Shown here in pieces: positions 5,732 through 9,017 of a DNA stretch of 9,017 nucleotides (within the stretch, counting starts at the first letter, position 1; the number at the start of each line of letters is the position of its first letter). The position numbers were made by a program, and so were the translations under genes. The stretch is from Methylophaga sp. (GTDB taxonomy: Bacteria; Pseudomonadota; Gammaproteobacteria; Nitrosococcales; Methylophagaceae), in contig SKGV01000056.1 in assembly GCA_007117275.1 (NCBI GenBank), positions 1 to 9,017 of the forward strand. The letters run 5' to 3'. The notes under the pieces were generated by a model. The model was given only the letters and a program-made list of their open reading frames with translations. It searched no databases and had not been told where the DNA came from.

Positions 5732-8485
5732 ATGGATAAGACCTACACCCCCGACGCTATTGAGCAACGCTGGTACCAACACTGGGAAGAAAATGGCGAA
5801 TTCAAGCCCTCTGGCCAAGGCACACCCTATGCAATCATGCTGCCGCCACCTAATGTTACCGGCAGTCTGCACATGGGACATGGCTTCAACAATACCATCA
5901 TGGATACCCTGACCCGTTACCATCGAATGAAAGGTGACAACACTCTGTGGCAACCAGGCACGGACCATGCAGGAATTGCCACGCAAATGGTGGTCGAGCG
6001 TCAGCTGAATGCTGAGGGCAAAACCCGTCACGATCTTGGTCGAGAGCTTTTCATTGAGCGCGTCTGGAAATGGAAAGAAGCGTCCGGCGGCAACATCACC
6101 CGCCAATTACGCCGTCTCGGTTCATCATTAGACTGGTCTCGGGATCGCTTCACTATGGATGATGCGCTGTCAGAAGCAGTCAAACATGTATTTGTGAAGC
6201 TTTATGACGAAGGTCTGATTTATCGTGGCAAACGCCTGGTCAACTGGGATCCGGTCTTGCACACAGCGGTGTCTGATCTGGAAGTTTTGTCGGAAGAAGA
6301 ATCCGGCCATCTATGGCATTTTCGCTATCCACTCAGTGATGGTAGTGGCCATCTGGTTGTGGCCACTACTCGCCCAGAAACCATGCTTGGTGACACCGCA
6401 GTAGCCGTTCACCCTGAAGACGAACGCTATAAACATCTGATCGGCAAGTCCATCAGCCTGCCCCTGGTAGGCCGGGAAATTCCAATCATTGCTGATGACT
6501 ATGTCGACCCTGAATTTGGTAGTGGTTGTGTCAAAATCACACCAGCACACGACTTTAACGATGCCGAAGTCGGTAAGCGTCATAATTTGGCTGCCATTAA
6601 CATCATGACCATTGATGCAGCTATCAATGACAATGCACCGGAAAAATATCGCGGTCTTGATCGCTATGAAGCACGTGATGTCATTGTGCACGATCTCAAA
6701 GAACTTGGCCTGCTGGAAACCGTTCAGGATCACAAACTGATGGTGCCGCGCGGCGATCGTAGTGGCGCGGTTATCGAGCCTTTACTAACCGACCAGTGGT
6801 ACGTGAAAGCCGATGTACTGGCGGCGCCTGCCGTAGAAGCAGTGAAATCTGGCAAGGTCAAATTTGTCCCCGCCAATTGGGACAAGACCTTCTTCAACTG
6901 GATGGAAGATATCCAGGACTGGTGCATTTCGAGACAGATCTGGTGGGGGCATCGGATTCCTGCTTGGTATGACGCCGAAGGCAAGGTTTATGTTGGACAT
7001 GATGAAGCACAGGTTCGTGACAAGTACCAACTGTCGGCTGAGACTACGCTGACTCAGGATGAAGACGTACTAGACACCTGGTTTTCATCGGCGCTATGGC
7101 CATTTTCAACCTTGGGCTGGCCTGACAACACTGATTCACTCCACACTTGGTATCCAACCAGTGTCTTGGTCACCGGCTTTGACATCATTTTCTTCTGGGT
7201 GGCGCGCATGATGATGATGGGCATTCATTTTATGGACGATGTGCCATTCAAGGAGGTTTACATTCATGGTTTGGTGCGTGATGCCCAAGGTCAGAAAATG
7301 TCTAAATCCAAGGGTAATGTGCTGGATCCTATCGATATTATTGATGGCATTGATCTGGAAGCATTGGTGGCGAAACGCACCAGTGGCATGATGCAACCGC
7401 AATTGGCTGCCAACATCGAGAAAGCCACCCGTAAGGAATTCCCCGACGGCATCGCGCCGCATGGCACCGATGCCCTGCGATTCACTTTTGCCTCACTAGC
7501 CACCACCGGTCGTGATATCAACTTTGACATGAATCGCATCGCCGGCTATCGCAATTTCTGTAACAAGCTATGGAATGCCGCACGTTATGTGCTGATGAAT
7601 ACTGAAGGTCAGGACACCGGCCTTGATAATACCGACGTTGAATTGAGTCTTGCCGATCGCTGGATCATCAGCACATTGCAACAGACCGAACTGGATGTCA
7701 CTCGCGCGCTTGACACCTATCGATTTGACCTGGCGGCAAATGCCATATACGAGTTCATCTGGAATCATTATTGTGACTGGTATCTAGAGCTATCCAAACC
7801 GGTTTTGAACGGCGACACTGCCTCGGCCGCAGCGAAACGTGGCACCCGGCAAACGCTAGTCAGAGTGCTGGAAACAACACTGCGTTTGACACATCCTTTC
7901 ATGCCGTTTATCACCGTAGAAATCTGGCAGACCATTGCACCGTTGGCTGGTAAGAATGGAGCAACTATTACACGTCAACCTTATCCTGTCGCCGATGCTG
8001 AAAAGATCGACGCAAGCGCCGTGGCTGATATGGAATGGGTGATGCAGTTCATTACCGGCATTCGCTCAATTCGTTCGCAAATGAACATTGCTCCCAAACA
8101 CCAACTGCCCGTGTTGTTAAACGAGGCTTCTGCTGAGGATCAACAGCGCTTACAGGCCAATAGAGACTTTATCAGTCGTCTTGCCAACTTAAGTGATATT
8201 CAATTACTAGATGGTCCGGCGCCGGCCGCTGCAACGGCACTGGTCGGCAAAATGGAAATCCTGATCCCGCTGGAGGGCTTGATTGATAAACAAGCTGAAA
8301 TCGCCCGCTTGGACAAAGAAATCAGCAAACTCGACAAAGTCATTCAACAATCAGCGGGCAAGCTGAAAAATGAAAATTATGTCGCTAAAGCCCCTACGGA
8401 TGTTGTTGAAAAAGAACGTGCCAAACTGACTGAACTGCAACAGGCGCTCAGTCAGTTGCAACAACAACGTGCGGCACTCAGCTAA
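5732..8485 (+). CDS. valS: Valine--tRNA ligase (ValRS)
   Basis: A class I aminoacyl-tRNA synthetase that charges tRNA-Val and hydrolyses mischarged Thr-tRNA-Val. The 917 residues fit the bacterial family. In order: the HIGH motif as HMGH (47-50, in PPPNVTGSLHMGH), the inserted CP1 editing domain from about 190 to 345 with ATTRPETMLGD (from 211) and GSGCVKITPAHDFND (263-277), the KMSKS loop as KMSKS (522-526), an all-helical anticodon-binding domain about 640-790, and the C-terminal coiled-coil arm from about 848 to the end (EIARLDKEISKLDKVI), which grips the tRNA. The ATG at 5732 has a modest AGAG-type binding site. It follows holC by 74 bases with its own promoter and converges on the response-regulator gene. 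Nothing is missing or unusual. Confidence 0.98.
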   Translation: MDKTYTPDAIEQRWYQHWEENGEFKPSGQGTPYAIMLPPPNVTGSLHMGHGFNNTIMDTLTRYHRMKGDNTLWQPGTDHAGIATQMVVERQLNAEGKTRHDLGRELFIERVWKWKEASGGNITRQLRRLGSSLDWSRDRFTMDDALSEAVKHVFVKLYDEGLIYRGKRLVNWDPVLHTAVSDLEVLSEEESGHLWHFRYPLSDGSGHLVVATTRPETMLGDTAVAVHPEDERYKHLIGKSISLPLVGREIPIIADDYVDPEFGSGCVKITPAHDFNDAEVGKRHNLAAINIMTIDAAINDNAPEKYRGLDRYEARDVIVHDLKELGLLETVQDHKLMVPRGDRSGAVIEPLLTDQWYVKADVLAAPAVEAVKSGKVKFVPANWDKTFFNWMEDIQDWCISRQIWWGHRIPAWYDAEGKVYVGHDEAQVRDKYQLSAETTLTQDEDVLDTWFSSALWPFSTLGWPDNTDSLHTWYPTSVLVTGFDIIFFWVARMMMMGIHFMDDVPFKEVYIHGLVRDAQGQKMSKSKGNVLDPIDIIDGIDLEALVAKRTSGMMQPQLAANIEKATRKEFPDGIAPHGTDALRFTFASLATTGRDINFDMNRIAGYRNFCNKLWNAARYVLMNTEGQDTGLDNTDVELSLADRWIISTLQQTELDVTRALDTYRFDLAANAIYEFIWNHYCDWYLELSKPVLNGDTASAAAKRGTRQTLVRVLETTLRLTHPFMPFITVEIWQTIAPLAGKNGATITRQPYPVADAEKIDASAVADMEWVMQFITGIRSIRSQMNIAPKHQLPVLLNEASAEDQQRLQANRDFISRLANLSDIQLLDGPAPAAATALVGKMEILIPLEGLIDKQAEIARLDKEISKLDKVIQQSAGKLKNENYVAKAPTDVVEKERAKLTELQQALSQLQQQRAALS

Positions 8486-8574
8486 GTAGGCCTGATACTG
8501 CAATAATTTTGCTGTGTATGCTGAAGAACGTGGCGAAGCGTCATTGATATTGCGCAGCAAATTACTGGTTTTTT

Positions 8575-8607
8575 GGCATCACTTAGCTGGGCTTTATGAT
8601 GCCCAGC
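8575..8607. repeat. Two overlapping inverted repeats at the end of the response-regulator gene
   Basis: GGCATCA (8575-8581) pairs with TGATGCC (8597-8603) across 15 bases. GCTGGGC (8586-8592) pairs with GCCCAGC (8601-8607) across eight bases. Both are perfect 7-bp arms and share GCC at 8601-8603, so only one can form at a time. They straddle the stop codon of the minus-strand gene (8583-8585). A run of six or more T lies on the plus strand just before them (8569-8574); it is on the wrong side for a terminator of valS, and reads as A on the minus strand. The remainder of 8486-8574 shows no clear intrinsic terminator for valS, only a weak TAATTTTGCTG/CAGCAAATTA pairing (8504-8514 with 8555-8564). 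Confidence 0.6.
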
Positions 8608-9017
8608 GCCACGGCGATGTGTGCTAAATCTGCCGCGGTATCCGCTTTGAGTTTTGTTTTGATGGCCGTGTTGTAGTTGGCAACTGTTTTGTAACCGAGA
8701 TGCAGATCAGCCGCCACCTCATGGGCAGTCATACCGCTTGCAAGCCGACAAAAAACATCAAACTCACGCGGTGACAAGACATCAGTAATTTCGCTACTGG
8801 CATCGATGCTTGTGCGTTTAAGGTCGTGTGATCCGGGTAACAGTCCCTGTTCAATATATCGTCCCCCTCTTGCAACGACTTGGACGGCTTCAGCCAGAAC
8901 ATCAGCAGCACTATTTTTGCTGAGATACCCCTGTGCACCGGCCTGAAGTGCACGCTCAACATAAACTGATTCATCATGAATGCTATAAACCAGCACAATA
9001 GCATTGGGCTCCTGACG
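8583..9017 (-). CDS. LuxR/NarL-type two-component response regulator, C-terminal part (cut by window edge)
   Basis: The frame is open to the window edge, so the start and the phospho-acceptor aspartate are missing; 144 residues are visible. The first 34 finish a receiver domain: IVLVYSIHDE holds the conserved Ser/Thr of beta-4 (Ser12 of the visible part), and AGAQGYLSK ends in the conserved lysine of beta-5 (Lys34). The receiver closes with VVARGGRYIE, typical of NarL/FixJ regulators. After a linker of about 25 residues comes a LuxR helix-turn-helix: LSPREFDVFCRLASGMTAHE then LHLGYKTVANY. The usual His after TV is Tyr115 here. The protein is thus a DNA-binding transcription regulator controlled by a sensor kinase outside the window. 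Target and signal cannot be told; UvrY/GacA, UhpA and NarL relatives are all possible. The GTG at 8996 is internal to the receiver and is not the true start. Confidence 0.9.
   Translation of the reverse strand, partial: RQEPNAIVLVYSIHDESVYVERALQAGAQGYLSKNSAADVLAEAVQVVARGGRYIEQGLLPGSHDLKRTSIDASSEITDVLSPREFDVFCRLASGMTAHEVAADLHLGYKTVANYNTAIKTKLKADTAADLAHIAVALGIIKPS

Noticed and set aside
8586..8607. GCTGGGC/GCCCAGC hairpin as an intrinsic terminator
   Set aside because: No T-run follows it on either strand.

Overview
The window is ordinary chromosomal housekeeping DNA from a gammaproteobacterium. The evidence is the block lptG-lptF on the minus strand divergent from pepA-holC-valS on the plus strand, a layout conserved across many Gammaproteobacteria, together with an LptD start and tRNA genes close to the Escherichia/Pseudomonas type. 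I cannot name a genus from the sequence. I see no insertion sequence, phage gene, CRISPR array or toxin-antitoxin pair.

Layout. At the left edge (1-299, minus) is the N-terminal third or less of lptD, the outer-membrane LPS translocon gene, cut by the window. Divergent from it is a stable-RNA operon with a near-consensus promoter (521-549), tRNA-Ala(GGC) (565-640), tRNA-Glu(TTC) (663-738) and a strong intrinsic terminator (742-774). Just past the terminator is a decayed second tRNA-Glu (785-855) whose T-arm is destroyed. A small gene for an unrecognised exported helical protein (935-1441, plus) follows and converges on lptG with one base between the stop codons. lptG (1443-2507) and lptF (2504-3631), both minus, encode the inner-membrane subunits of the LPS-extracting ABC transporter and overlap by ATGA. 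After an 85-bp divergent intergenic gap come pepA (3717-5204), holC (5214-5657) and valS (5732-8485), with a separate promoter just before valS. At the right edge, on the minus strand and convergent with valS, is the C-terminal part of a NarL/FixJ-type response regulator (8583-9017, cut by the window).

How the genes work together. LptD, LptF and LptG belong to one machine, the Lpt bridge carrying lipopolysaccharide from inner to outer membrane. Their loci lie only about 1.1 kb apart here and on the same strand. The insert between them is the tRNA operon and the unknown exported protein. pepA, holC and valS serve peptide turnover, replication (chi subunit of the Pol III clamp loader) and translation; their adjacency is conserved but they share no pathway.

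The points most worth a second look are the degenerate tRNA-Glu copy, the unrecognised exported protein between two LPS-transport loci, and overlapping alternative hairpins at the end of the response-regulator gene. I did not find convincing evidence of a new biological system.
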